In this document: one piece after another, positions 16,500 to 24,751 of the stretch
How the letters are laid out: each line of letters starts with the position of its first letter
Numbering within the stretch: position 1 is the first letter of the stretch
Source: an uncultured Collinsella sp.
GTDB taxonomy: Bacteria; Actinomycetota; Coriobacteriia; Coriobacteriales; Coriobacteriaceae
Direction: 5' to 3'
Length of the DNA stretch: 38,639 nucleotides
NCBI GenBank assembly: GCA_900752015.1
Contig: CAADTZ010000064.1
Span: forward strand, 1-38,639
Translations under genes and position numbers: made by a program
Notes under the pieces: generated by a model
The model's database searches: none
What the model was told of the DNA's origin: nothing
The model's input: the letters and a program-made list of their open reading frames with translations, nothing else

Positions 16500-17219
16500 C
16501 TACATGACCATAACGTAGCGCGATCCCACGTAGTACTGCTTGCCCATCAGGACCGGCTCGCCATTGGGACCTGTGAAGCCGGCACGCAGGTTGAGCAGAG
16601 GATCGTGCGGAGCGATGCCCAGCTCGGCCGCCTGCTCGGCGTTGGCTCGAACGGCCTCGACCGTGCGGTAGCCAACCGATGCAATCGGGGTTCCGCCAAC
16701 ACGCTCAACCTCGGCAAAAATCGACTTGTCCTCAAGATCGACCGTCAACAGCTCACGGTAGGCGTCAAACGGCACAAAGATGTTCTCCTCAAAGATGGGC
16801 TCGCCGTCGGCCGTACGCACGCGCTTGATATGCAGCAGCAGCGCATCCTTCTGCAGGCCAAAGAACTCCATCTCGTTTTGACGCGCCGGAACAATCTGGC
16901 GATCGACCACATGCGCACCGGCCTTCATGCCATTGTCGGCACACAGCGCGGTAAACGTCTGCAGCGTCGAGGCGTGGAACTGGCGATTGATGTGCGGCGT
17001 GGAGACAAAGGTGCCACGGCCCTGCTGCTTAACCAGGTAGCCGTCGGAGCACAGCTCCTCGACGGCGCGGCGCACCGTGATGCGGCTCACCTCGTACTGC
17101 TCGGCAAGCTCGAGCTCGGACGGAATACGCTCCTTGGGTGCATAAACACCTTTCTCGATCGCATCCTTGATTTCGTCATAAATCTGCTGGTAAAGCGGTG
17201 CATTTTTGGGCGCAGGCAT
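16500..17219 (-). CDS. GntR/HutC-family regulator with UTRA domain, regulator 2
   Basis: A 239-residue protein with the GntR winged helix at about 8-75 (PLYQQIYDEIKDAI, RIPSELELAEQYEVSR, ITVRRAVEEL, GRGTF) and a UTRA domain at about 95-237. It is clearly paralogous to regulator 1. Its upstream region has ACGT-N5-ACGT at 17257-17269, and the same pattern lies at the promoters of the PTS operon and the EamA transporter, so regulator 2 probably represses itself and these genes. The ribosome site is weak (AAGAG about nine bases upstream). It is followed directly by structured repeat copy A. Effector unknown; a 6-phosphosugar is usual for the family. Confidence 0.92.
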   Translation of the reverse strand: MPAPKNAPLYQQIYDEIKDAIEKGVYAPKERIPSELELAEQYEVSRITVRRAVEELCSDGYLVKQQGRGTFVSTPHINRQFHASTLQTFTALCADNGMKAGAHVVDRQIVPARQNEMEFFGLQKDALLLHIKRVRTADGEPIFEENIFVPFDAYRELLTVDLEDKSIFAEVERVGGTPIASVGYRTVEAVRANAEQAAELGIAPHDPLLNLRAGFTGPNGEPVLMGKQYYVGSRYVMVM

Positions 17220-17256
17220 ATCTAATCACTCTTATCAAAATATCGAAATAACTAAT

Positions 17257-17269
17257 ACGTATATAACGT
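17257..17269 (-). promoter_or_regulatory. Candidate operator ACGT-N5-ACGT, site 1
   Basis: ACGTATATAACGT lies 38 bases upstream of the regulator 2 start codon. Related sites lie at 23407 and 24679. Position and sharing suggest autoregulation. Confidence 0.5.
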
Positions 17270-17310
17270 CTAGTTTCATATTACCTCATAATGATAAAAC
17301 GATACACCCT

Positions 17311-17359
17311 CCCTACCAAAAAGCGACAGCTTCATTTTGGTAGGTTTTATCTGGGCAAA
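17311..17359. repeat. CCTRCC hairpin repeat, copy 2 (inverted relative to copy 1)
   Basis: On the minus strand it reads GTTTGCCCAGATAAAACC, then CTACCAAAATGAAGCTGTCG and CTTTTTGGTAGGG. It matches copy 1 including the CCCAGATAAA flank. It lies between the YitT stop and regulator 2. A second hairpin (GAAAGC/GCTTTC, about 17371-17392) is next to it, as in copy 1. Confidence 0.8.
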
Positions 17360-17439
17360 CGAGAGCCTCTCGAAAGCAACGGGGCTTTCGGGGGGGCTCG
17401 TTCGGATGGGTTGCGCAGGACCGGCAAAATGCCAATACC

Positions 17440-18447
17440 CTACTTGCCGTCGTCCTGCTGCAGGCTGTCCTGTTCGCTGAGGCGCGCCTGCCTGCTGGCC
17501 ATGCGTGCGGGCTTGTCGGGATCGGGAACGGCCGTGGGCATGGGCTCGTCGACATGACCACCCCACCAGCCGCCCACAAAGTTGAGCGTGTGGAACACAT
17601 TGATCACGGCGCCGGAATCAACGTCGCACACCAGCTTGATAATGTCCTGACTCTCGTAGGTCGAGACAACGGTGTTCAGCAGGTACATCTTTTCGCGGCT
17701 ATATCCGCCGACGACCTCGGCGCAGCTAATGCCGTGCTGAAAATGGTTTACGTAGGCAGTCATGACCTCGTCTGCCTTACGCGTCGTGATCTGCAGCGTC
17801 ACGCGATCGTAGCGACGATAGAAACTGTCGATGGTCTTGGTCGAAATAAATTGGAACACGATGGAATACGCCGCCTTGTCCCAGCCAAACATAGAGCCAA
17901 AGATCGCCAGGATAAAGCAGTTGAAACCAAAGATGACGCCCCAGATGGTCTTGCCCGTGTGGTTGGAGACCCACAGCGCGATAAAGTCGGTGCCGCCGGT
18001 GGATGCGCCGGATTTAAGTGCGATGGCAGCGCCCAGACCCGAGACCACGCCGCCAAAAATGATGAGCATGATCTTGTCGCCCAAAAATGGAGCGAAGTGA
18101 AAGACGTTGAGGAACAGCGACGAGAGCACGACCTGCATCATCGAGAAGATGACGAAGCGCTTGCTGATGCCGCTCCAGCATAGGAGCGCCACGGGGATGT
18201 TGAGCGCGAGCATACCGAGCGAGATGTCGATGTGAACGCCGCCCAGCGAGGTAACGCGATCGAGCAGGACCGCAACGCCGGTGAGGCCGCTCGGAAGCAG
18301 GTCGGCGGGCTGAATGAACGCCTGGATCAGGAATGTCTGGAGAACGGCGGAAATCGTGACCGCCACGGCAGTAATGGCGCGGCGGACGATGGTGAGGCGG
18401 CCGAGTACGAGCACTCGGTCCGTGAGCTGATCGATGGCGTTCGCCAC
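17440..18447 (-). CDS. YitT family membrane protein with DUF2179 domain
   Basis: A 335-residue protein. About five or six hydrophobic segments between residues 20 and 195 form the YitT membrane unit, with the typical glycine-rich GGVVSGLGAAIALKSGASTG and GGTDFIAL sequences. A soluble DUF2179 domain follows (about 215-280, RVTLQITTRKADEVMTAY, YSREKMYLL). The last 45 residues are charged and low in complexity. The function of YitT proteins is unknown; they are probably transporters. The start is GTG 18447 with AAAGGAG upstream. It appears to be transcribed alone from the region that holds the nested inverted repeat. Confidence 0.9.
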   Translation of the reverse strand: MANAIDQLTDRVLVLGRLTIVRRAITAVAVTISAVLQTFLIQAFIQPADLLPSGLTGVAVLLDRVTSLGGVHIDISLGMLALNIPVALLCWSGISKRFVIFSMMQVVLSSLFLNVFHFAPFLGDKIMLIIFGGVVSGLGAAIALKSGASTGGTDFIALWVSNHTGKTIWGVIFGFNCFILAIFGSMFGWDKAAYSIVFQFISTKTIDSFYRRYDRVTLQITTRKADEVMTAYVNHFQHGISCAEVVGGYSREKMYLLNTVVSTYESQDIIKLVCDVDSGAVINVFHTLNFVGGWWGGHVDEPMPTAVPDPDKPARMASRQARLSEQDSLQQDDGK

Positions 18448-18585
18448 GCAGGCTCCTTTCGAAGGCAGATGTAGTTGTGGGGTATGTCCGCGATTGTAGC
18501 ATGGAGCGTGCGGGGGCGCTTCAATTCACCCTCTCTCGACAACCAAAGCGGGACCAGCAACCCCACGACCAAAGGCCCAAATTAC

Positions 18586-18704
18586 AAGTGAGTAGACTTT
18601 TTACGATCTGCCGAGCACACCCAAAACCGCCACCCCTGTGACCTGCGGTTTTACAAAGGAAGATATGCATTGTGCTCGGCCTGCGCCAAAAAGTCTACTC
18701 ACTT
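18586..18704. repeat. 119-bp nested inverted-repeat element
   Basis: Three nested stems, all perfect: AAGTGAGTAGACTTTTT (18586-18602) with 18688-18704; GCCGAGCACA (18610-18619) with 18671-18680; AAAACCGC (18623-18630) with 18645-18652. It fills the middle of the 354-base gap between the HAD and YitT genes, both on the minus strand. No ORF, no flanking target-site duplication and no T tract were found. It could be a small structured RNA or a MITE-like element. The rest of the gap shows nothing else. Confidence 0.8.
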
Positions 18705-18801
18705 AGCCCGAATCGAAGCCAAACGGATCAAAATCGAAACCAAATCGAGCCAATCCGCAGCAAAAGACGCGTGAATCAGTGCTTCTCGCGGCGGATTGAC
18801 G

Positions 18802-19431
18802 CTACAAAGCGGCCAAAATGTCGGTCAGATTATCGATAACGGCATCGGCTCGCGATTGATCGAGGTTGACACCCTCATGCGGACGCAGCGCCAGGACGCG
18901 GGCGCCGGAGCGCTTACCAGCCTCGATGCCCAAAGGCGAATCCTCGATAACCAGGCACTCGGCAGGCTCCACCCCCAGCGCCTCCATGGCACGCAGGTAG
19001 ATCTCGGGGTCGGGCTTAAACGCACTGCACTCGTGACCGCTGATGGTGTAGTCCAGCACGTCGGCGATACCGGCAATCTCCACCAGCTCGTCGATCAACT
19101 CGCGATAGGACGAGCTCGCGATGGCACACTTCACGCCACGCTCGTGCAGCTCACGCATCACCGGCTCCGTCTGCTCGTTGAGCAGCTCGGCATACGGAAC
19201 GGGATGGTCCGGGCTATAGACCTGCTTGTACTCCACGCGCAGACGCTCGCGCAGCTCAACATCGTCGGGCACCAGCGCCTCCCAAATGGCCGGCTCGTTA
19301 GACCCCGAAAGATCGGGGATCTCGTCAAAGTGGAACCCCTTCTCCTCCATAAACGCCACGCGACGACGGTTGTAGAACCACTCGGTATCGACCAGCACGC
19401 CGTCCATGTCAAACAGCACTGCTTTGATCAT
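18802..19431 (-). CDS. HAD-family phosphatase/phosphomutase (beta-phosphoglucomutase-like)
   Basis: A 209-residue HAD subfamily I protein. Motif I is FDMDGVLVDTE with D8 as nucleophile and D10 as acid/base, motif II is the SSS of AIASSSYRE, motif III the lysine of FKPDPEIYL, and motif IV EDSPLGIEAG. An alpha-helical cap lies between motifs I and II. Relatives are beta-phosphoglucomutases or sugar-phosphate phosphatases. Two nearby ATGs are possible; the one at 19431 is chosen because GGAGGAG is six bases upstream. It is downstream of the PTS operon terminator and has hairpin repeat copy 3 before it, so it may have its own promoter. A role in the same sugar pathway is possible but not shown. 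Confidence 0.88.
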   Translation of the reverse strand: MIKAVLFDMDGVLVDTEWFYNRRRVAFMEEKGFHFDEIPDLSGSNEPAIWEALVPDDVELRERLRVEYKQVYSPDHPVPYAELLNEQTEPVMRELHERGVKCAIASSSYRELIDELVEIAGIADVLDYTISGHECSAFKPDPEIYLRAMEALGVEPAECLVIEDSPLGIEAGKRSGARVLALRPHEGVNLDQSRADAVIDNLTDILAAL

Positions 19432-19446
19432 ACGCATCTCCTCCCA

Positions 19447-19494
19447 CCTGCCAAAAAGGGACAGGTTTATTTTGGTAGGTTTTATCTGGGGTTT
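19447..19494. repeat. CCTRCC hairpin repeat, copy 3 (inverted relative to copy 1)
   Basis: On the minus strand it reads CCCAGATAAAACCTACC, AAAATAAACCTGTCCC and TTTTTGGCAGG. In copy 1 the arms are CCTGCC/GGTAGG, here CCTACC/GGCAGG, so the wobble pair has swapped sides. It lies 16 bases upstream of the HAD start. Confidence 0.85.
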
Positions 19495-19525
19495 TGTGGC
19501 GCGACGGATACGCCCTCCCCAGAGC

Positions 19526-19558
19526 AAAAAAGGGGATGGGGCACAAACCCCATCCCCT
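19526..19558 (-). terminator. Terminator of the PTS-SIS operon
   Basis: AGGGGATGGGG and CCCCATCCCCT (19531-19541 and 19548-19558) form a perfect 11-bp stem; on the minus strand it is followed by TTTTTT. It lies about 35 bases after the stop of the last operon gene. Confidence 0.92.
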
Positions 19559-19591
19559 CTCAATCAACCCGTAAGGTCTACTTACTTGTGA

Positions 19592-20575
19592 TTAGTAGGA
19601 AAGCTTCCACATGTAGCGACGCATGGTCAGCGGGTGCTGACGGGCCTCGGCGATCTGGTTGCCATACTCGCGCATAACGGCGAGGTGCAGCAGCGGGTTG
19701 AAGTAGGTGACGACGCTCGCGGGCACGGCGTCGGCCAGGCCGTAGTCCTTGGAGTCGATCAGAGCGACCTTGGCGCCCATGCGCTCAAGGAAGGTGAGGG
19801 CGCGGGCGTCCATCGGACGGGTGGCGCCATCGGACATGAAGAAGACGTAGGGCTTACCCTCGGTGGAAACCTCGAACGGGCCGTGGAAGTACTCGCCGGT
19901 GTTGTAGGCGGCGGCGTCGATCCACTGCATCTCGGTGAACAGGAAGGCGGCGTGAGAATAAGCCATCTTCTCGGAGGCACCGGAAGCCATGAAGTAGATC
20001 ATCTTGTCGTCCTTGAAGTCCTCGGCGAACTTCTTGGCGAGCTTCTTGCAGTGCTGAGCGGCGTTCTCGCAGAGATCGAAGATGTTGGTGAGGCCGGTGA
20101 TCATGTCCTCGTAGTGGTCATAACCCTCGGTCTGCTGAAGGATCTCGAGAGCAAGAGCGATGGCGTAGCCGGGCTTCTCGCACTTGGCAGCGTAGTTGGC
20201 GTGGAAGCCGTGGACGATGACGTGGTCGGCGTCGACGGTCAGAGCGGAGCCAGCCTTGTTGGTGAGGGAGACGACCGGGCAGTTGTGCTTCTTGGCGGTC
20301 TTGTTGGCCTCGACGGTCTCGGGCGTGGAGCCACCGAGGGAGCAGGTGATCACGAAGGTGTGCTCGTTGACCCAGGAAGGCGTGTCGTAGTTGAACTCGT
20401 TAGCAGTGAAGATCTGAACGTTCAGCTTGTCCGTGTTGTTGGCCAGGAAGTACTTGGCGGGGTAAAGGTCGGACATGGAAGCGCCGCAGCCGACGAAGGC
20501 GACGCTGTGGATCTCGTGGTTGGACAGGACGTCAGCGACGATCTGCTTAGGGAGGTTAAGGTCGATCTCGTACAT
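19592..20575 (-). CDS. SIS-domain protein, FrlB/GfrF-like deglycase, paralogue 2 (PTS operon)
   Basis: A 327-residue protein with two SIS domains. The first loop is CSLGGSTPET. Catalytic candidates E215 (TEMQW) and H231 (GEYFHGPFE) have the 16-residue spacing of FraB/FrlB/GfrF enzymes, and it ends RRYMWKLSY. ATG 20575 with AAGGA nine bases upstream is preferred; earlier ATGs lie inside or before the ribosome site. It is the last gene of a four-gene minus-strand operon after EIIAB, EIIC and EIID, the layout of gfr-type operons, where the PTS phosphorylates fructoselysine or glucoselysine during uptake and the SIS enzyme splits it. The actual substrate must be inferred. Confidence 0.88.
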   Translation of the reverse strand: MYEIDLNLPKQIVADVLSNHEIHSVAFVGCGASMSDLYPAKYFLANNTDKLNVQIFTANEFNYDTPSWVNEHTFVITCSLGGSTPETVEANKTAKKHNCPVVSLTNKAGSALTVDADHVIVHGFHANYAAKCEKPGYAIALALEILQQTEGYDHYEDMITGLTNIFDLCENAAQHCKKLAKKFAEDFKDDKMIYFMASGASEKMAYSHAAFLFTEMQWIDAAAYNTGEYFHGPFEVSTEGKPYVFFMSDGATRPMDARALTFLERMGAKVALIDSKDYGLADAVPASVVTYFNPLLHLAVMREYGNQIAEARQHPLTMRRYMWKLSY

Positions 20576-20772
20576 CTGACACATTCCTTTCGATTTTTGC
20601 GGCGCCACATTGCCGGGCGCACGCAGGGTTACCGTGATTTGGACCGAGTCGCCGGCCCGTTGAGGATGTGACAAAGGGACTGCCCTTTGTCACGTATAGG
20701 GATGGAAGCCTGCCTGGGGTATGGGATGCCAGGCAGGCTCCCCGGGGAAAGCGGTTAGGCGCTTGGTCGCGA

Positions 20773-21606
20773 CTAGGCCAGGATGCCGGCCGCGGAGAGG
20801 GCGATGCCGCCCACGATGGCGATCACGAGAAGCCAACCGGTGTTGACGTTCTTCTTGATGAGCCAGTACATAAGGCCGGTGAGGCCGAGGGAGATCATCT
20901 GAGGCATCATGCCGTCCAGGATGTCCTGGATAACGACGGTGCCCTCAGCGAACTGCAGCGGGGTGGTGGCGCCGATCAGCGTAGCGATCATGCCGCCCAC
21001 GGACATAAGACCCACGATGCCGCAGACATACATGAGCTTCTCCATGAGGTCGCCGCCCTGAAGCTTGCTCAGGTACTCGTGACCGCCCTGATAGCCCATC
21101 TTGGCTGCGAACCAAGTGATCAGCACGGAGGGCACGATGGAAATGAGCATGGCCAGGATCGGGCCCATGATGGAGCCCTGCTGAGCCAGCTGAACGCCCA
21201 GGCCAAAGGCGATAACGCGGATGGTGCCCTGGAAGAAGGAGTCACCAATGCCGGAAAGCGGACCCATAAGGGAGGTCTTGACCGCGTTGATCGAATCGGG
21301 ATCGAAGTTCTCGGGATCCTTGGCGTACTCCTCCTCCATGGAGGCGGCGAGGCCCAGGATGAAAGCGCTCGTCTGCGGGGTGCAGTTGTAGAACGCCATG
21401 TGACGGTGGTAAGCCTCTTTCTTAGCAGCGAGCTGCTTGGGGTCGGACTCATCCGGATAGAGGCGATCGAGCGTGGGAACCATGCCGTAGAGGAAGCCCA
21501 TGTTCATCTGACGCTCGTAGTTCCAAGAGGCCTGGATGGCCCAGGAGCGCCAGAAGAACTGGCTGACCTTCTTGTTCAGGGACACGTCCTTGGTTGCGGT
21601 TGCCAT
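20773..21606 (-). CDS. PTS system mannose/fructose/sorbose-family EIID component
   Basis: A 277-residue membrane protein. The N-terminus has the EIID signature FFWRSWAIQASWNYERQMN, the middle GPLSGIGDSFFQGTIRVIA, and hydrophobic segments occupy about 130-275. EIID pairs with EIIC to form the sugar channel of mannose-family PTS, which works in the cytoplasmic membrane. The start ATG 21606 has AAGGAGG eight bases upstream; an earlier in-frame ATG lies inside the EIIC gene. It starts 13 bases after the EIIC stop. A gap of 197 bases separates it from the SIS gene, with only a short inverted repeat of TGCCTGGGG type in it. Confidence 0.95.
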   Translation of the reverse strand: MATATKDVSLNKKVSQFFWRSWAIQASWNYERQMNMGFLYGMVPTLDRLYPDESDPKQLAAKKEAYHRHMAFYNCTPQTSAFILGLAASMEEEYAKDPENFDPDSINAVKTSLMGPLSGIGDSFFQGTIRVIAFGLGVQLAQQGSIMGPILAMLISIVPSVLITWFAAKMGYQGGHEYLSKLQGGDLMEKLMYVCGIVGLMSVGGMIATLIGATTPLQFAEGTVVIQDILDGMMPQMISLGLTGLMYWLIKKNVNTGWLLVIAIVGGIALSAAGILA

Positions 21607-21619
21607 AGTGTGTTCCTCC

Positions 21620-22414
21620 TTAGTCTTCGTCGTCTTCGAGCGGATCGTAGTCGGAATCGACACCGGCGGCTGCATGGGAACCGTTGAACTTGAAGCCCAT
21701 GAAGACGACAGCCAGGCACACACCGATCAGAGCGACCGCGATGACGGACAGGTTGAGGTAAGCGGCGAGCAGGAAACCGATGAACAGGAACGGAGTCATA
21801 CCCTTCTTGATCATCATGGTGAGCAGCAGGGCCAAGCCGTAGGCGGTCATGATCTTGGTCGAAACGTTAAGACCAGTGGACAGCCACTCGGGAACCATGT
21901 TGACGATGGCCTGAACCAGGTCGGTGCCAACAAAGACGGCGAGGAAGATCGGCAGGAAGTACATGACGGCGTACAGACCGGAGCCGGCGCAGATGTGCAT
22001 ACGGTAGGCGGTCTTGAACTTTCCGTTATCGATCGCGTTATCTGCCACATGGGTGAGGGCGGCGATGATGGAACGGAACACGATGCCGAGGAGCTGACCC
22101 AGGACGGCGACCGGGATGGCGATCGTCATGGCGGTCTCGGCGGAAGCATCGGTCAGGCACGCAAAGGCAGCGGCCACGATGCCGCCCAGGACCATATCGG
22201 GCGGAACGGCGGCGCCGACCTGCACCAGGCCCATGGACACGAGCTCGACGGCGGCACCGACAGCAAGACCGGTGGGCACATCGCCCAGCAGCAGACCGAC
22301 GAGCGTAGCGCCAACGAGGGGCTGCTCGAAGTTAAGACGACCGAGCAGGCGGGAGTCCCACATGCAGAACACGCCGACGAGGCCGACGAGCACCGCACTG
22401 ATGAACGTATTCAT
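21620..22414 (-). CDS. PTS system mannose/fructose/sorbose-family EIIC component
   Basis: A 264-residue membrane protein with the EIIC pattern: N-terminal FISAVLVGLVG, then QPLVGATLVGLLLGDVPTG and AAVELVSMGLVQVGAAVPPD, the conserved substrate-path region, and several hydrophobic segments up to residue 245. An acidic tail (DSDYDPLEDDED) ends the protein. It forms the transport channel with EIID. AAAGGAG precedes the ATG. It starts 36 bases after the EIIAB stop and is second in the operon. Confidence 0.95.
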   Translation of the reverse strand: MNTFISAVLVGLVGVFCMWDSRLLGRLNFEQPLVGATLVGLLLGDVPTGLAVGAAVELVSMGLVQVGAAVPPDMVLGGIVAAAFACLTDASAETAMTIAIPVAVLGQLLGIVFRSIIAALTHVADNAIDNGKFKTAYRMHICAGSGLYAVMYFLPIFLAVFVGTDLVQAIVNMVPEWLSTGLNVSTKIMTAYGLALLLTMMIKKGMTPFLFIGFLLAAYLNLSVIAVALIGVCLAVVFMGFKFNGSHAAAGVDSDYDPLEDDED

Positions 22415-22450
22415 ACCCTTCTCCTTTCAGTCAGGCAAAAGCCTGGTTGA

Positions 22451-23374
22451 TTACAGCTTGGCGTCGATGTCGACGCTCTGATACGTAGGGGTCTGCTGGA
22501 CATAGAGCTTGATGCCCATGTCGAGCAGCTGGTTGACGTCGGCCTTCTGGGTGGCGTCGAGGAAGACGGAGCTGTCCTTGCCGCCAATCTGATCGGCACC
22601 GTCGTGGTTGGCGGTGGCGCCCAGGTTGATGGCGTCGAGCTTGTAGCCCTGGCAGAACTGCAGCATCTCGGCCGTGTTGCCAAAGACGAACATGACACGC
22701 TCACCGAGGGTGTTGAGCTTGTCCATCTTGGCGAGGGCACGCTCGACGGTGAAGACGTTCAGGCGCACGCCCTGGGGCTTGGCCAGCTTAAGAGCGCCCT
22801 TCTTGATGTCATCGTTGGCGGCAGCGTTGTCGACGACGATGATGCGCTCGGCCTGAACCTTGGTGGTCCAGGTAAAGACGACCTGGCCGTGCAGCAAACG
22901 GTAGTCAAGACGTGCGAGGACGATCTTGGCGGGACCGGAGCTGTGACGGGATGCCTTGGCCTTCTTGGCGGGAGCCGCGGCGGCCTCGACCGGTGCGTTG
23001 GGGTTGGTCAGACCGGTGCGGGCCTCATTGATGAGGGCCGCGAGCTCGGCGCCCTTGACGGGGGCGGGGCTCATAGCAAGCGTGAGCGCCAACGGGATGT
23101 TGAAACCGCTGACAACCGTGAACTTCGTGCCGTTCTTGGAAAGCTCGACCATGCTGTTGTTGACCGAGCTGCCGAGCATATCGGTCAGCACATAGACGGT
23201 GTCGTCCGCGTTGAACGTGGCGATCATAGCCTCAACCTTATTGGTGATGGGCTCCTTGTCGTCACGAGCAAGCGACACGACGTGGACGTTCGACACGTCG
23301 CCGAGAACCATCTCGAGCGTGTCTTTGGCGCCTGCGGCCAGGCCGCCATGAGATGCGAGAATGATCTGATTCAT
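22451..23374 (-). CDS. PTS system mannose-family EIIAB fusion protein
   Basis: A 307-residue cytoplasmic phosphocarrier. The EIIA domain (1-125) has the phosphorylated H9 in ASHGGLA. A linker of alanine and lysine (about 128-148) leads to the EIIB domain, with H162 in RLDYRLLHGQVVFTW as second phosphosite. Phosphate passes from HPr to H9, to H162 and to the incoming sugar. The fused A-B form is that of ManX-type proteins. GGAGGAGG precedes the ATG. First gene of the operon; a TATAAT on the minus strand (23406-23401) lies next to the ACGT-N5-ACGT site, so repression by a GntR regulator is likely. Confidence 0.95.
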   Translation of the reverse strand: MNQIILASHGGLAAGAKDTLEMVLGDVSNVHVVSLARDDKEPITNKVEAMIATFNADDTVYVLTDMLGSSVNNSMVELSKNGTKFTVVSGFNIPLALTLAMSPAPVKGAELAALINEARTGLTNPNAPVEAAAAPAKKAKASRHSSGPAKIVLARLDYRLLHGQVVFTWTTKVQAERIIVVDNAAANDDIKKGALKLAKPQGVRLNVFTVERALAKMDKLNTLGERVMFVFGNTAEMLQFCQGYKLDAINLGATANHDGADQIGGKDSSVFLDATQKADVNQLLDMGIKLYVQQTPTYQSVDIDAKL

Positions 23375-23400
23375 CTTGCCTCCTCCTTTTCGTTATGGTC

Positions 23401-23420
23401 ATTATAACGTCTTATACGTT
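23401..23420 (-). promoter_or_regulatory. PTS operon promoter -10 with ACGT-N5-ACGT operator, site 2
   Basis: On the minus strand a perfect TATAAT (23406-23401) directly follows AACGTATAAGACGTT (23420-23406), which has symmetric AACGT/ACGTT arms. No clear -35 is visible. The operator covers the -10 to -35 spacer, as expected for a repressor site. Confidence 0.6.
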
Positions 23421-23556
23421 GCTTATATTGCTAATTAGTATAAAGACCGTTCGCGGGTGAAAATCGACCGTTGACGGGTTTAACGTACTCGAAACGTTGG
23501 ACTGGGTAGGCCGGCGCTAGCTGGATAACCCCAGGTCAGACCCTGCGCGCAATCCC

Positions 23557-24639
23557 CTATCGCACGAAGTACCAGGGGCTTTCCTGTACGGTGGGTTCCA
23601 GCGCAATGCCGGTGCGTTCCTTAAACAGATCCATGTCCTGAGATTTTTCGGTCCACCACGCGTTGGGCTTAAAGGTCATGCTCTCAATGACATGACCGAC
23701 AAACACACTGTTGCGCAGCTTGGAGAAGTCGGTGTTCATAATCAGGATGGACGCGAGCACCAACACGATGCCCAGGACTTTAATCGCGCCGGCGGGCTCG
23801 GCGTAGACACCAATGCCCACCAGTACGGTGACGACCGTCTCGAAAGACATTACGACGGGAACTTTCGATGTCTCGAGCCCCATGGACAGACCCTGCATAT
23901 ATAAGATGTAAGCAACGGCTGTGGGGATGAGTCCAAAGCCAAGGAACAGCAGCAGCAGCTGTGGCGACATTGCCGCGGCGACATCCGGCCACGGAGCCGC
24001 GATAGCTGCCATAACCGCACCGCCAAAAACAAAGCCCCAAAACGTGACAGCCAGCGGGTGGACCGTCTTGGTTGCTATTCGGCTAAACACCGCGAGCGAC
24101 GCACCACAAAGGCCTGCAATCACGCCCGACGTGACGCCCCAAACCGAAAAATGAAAACCGGAAAGGTCGCCATTGGTCACTGCAAGCACGCAGCCTACGA
24201 TGTTAAAGACAATGGCAACGAGCTTGTTGGGGGTCACGTCCTCGCGATAAAGCACGCGGCCGAGCATGACGCCAAACACCGGCGAGGTGTAGAGCAGCAC
24301 CGAGGCCGTGGACATGCCCACCTCGCCCATGCACTCGTAATAACAGGTGTTGGCGGCGGCCAAACCGACGATGCCGACAAGCGCACAGGGAACAAGCTCT
24401 TTAGGGCTTGCCTTGAACAGGGCCAGCGGACCCTGAGCCACGGTAGACCCCTCACCCGGACGGCAGCCCATAAACATCAGGACCGGCGCCAAGATAAGCG
24501 CTCCGACCAACAAGCGAAAGGCAGCCATGCTCTGGGACGAAACGCCCATGGCCGAGATGCCGTTTACAAAGATTCCGATGCTGCCCCACATAAGCGCGGC
24601 GATCAGCACCAGCACATAGCCCAGATTGCTCTTCTTCAA
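23557..24639 (-). CDS. EamA/DMT-family transporter with a soluble C-terminal tail
   Basis: A 360-residue membrane protein with ten hydrophobic segments in two EamA repeats (about 8-145 and 165-300). The first repeat starts YVLVLIAALMWGSIGIFV and contains the YECMGEVGMSTASVLLYTSP stretch typical of the fold. DMT proteins export or import small metabolites; the substrate cannot be read from sequence. About 55 hydrophilic residues follow the last membrane segment, more than usual. The start is TTG 24639 with GAGGAGG upstream. It has an ACGT-N5-TCGT site 40 bases upstream, which places it in the same putative regulon as the PTS. Confidence 0.9.
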   Translation of the reverse strand: MKKSNLGYVLVLIAALMWGSIGIFVNGISAMGVSSQSMAAFRLLVGALILAPVLMFMGCRPGEGSTVAQGPLALFKASPKELVPCALVGIVGLAAANTCYYECMGEVGMSTASVLLYTSPVFGVMLGRVLYREDVTPNKLVAIVFNIVGCVLAVTNGDLSGFHFSVWGVTSGVIAGLCGASLAVFSRIATKTVHPLAVTFWGFVFGGAVMAAIAAPWPDVAAAMSPQLLLLFLGFGLIPTAVAYILYMQGLSMGLETSKVPVVMSFETVVTVLVGIGVYAEPAGAIKVLGIVLVLASILIMNTDFSKLRNSVFVGHVIESMTFKPNAWWTEKSQDMDLFKERTGIALEPTVQESPWYFVR

Positions 24640-24678
24640 CGCAGCCTCCTCGGTATTGTTTCCAATATGTTTCGTACT

Positions 24679-24691
24679 ACGTTATAGTCGT
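24679..24691 (-). promoter_or_regulatory. Candidate operator ACGT-N5-TCGT, site 3
   Basis: ACGTTATAGTCGT lies 40 bases upstream of the EamA start. Read on the minus strand the region GTATATAACGACTA matches GTATATAACGTCTA at site 1 in 13 of 14 bases. Confidence 0.5.
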
Positions 24692-24751
24692 TATATACAT
24701 TTTTCAAGACACAAATCGCCGAACGGAAAAATCTGCTTCCCCACATACTCA

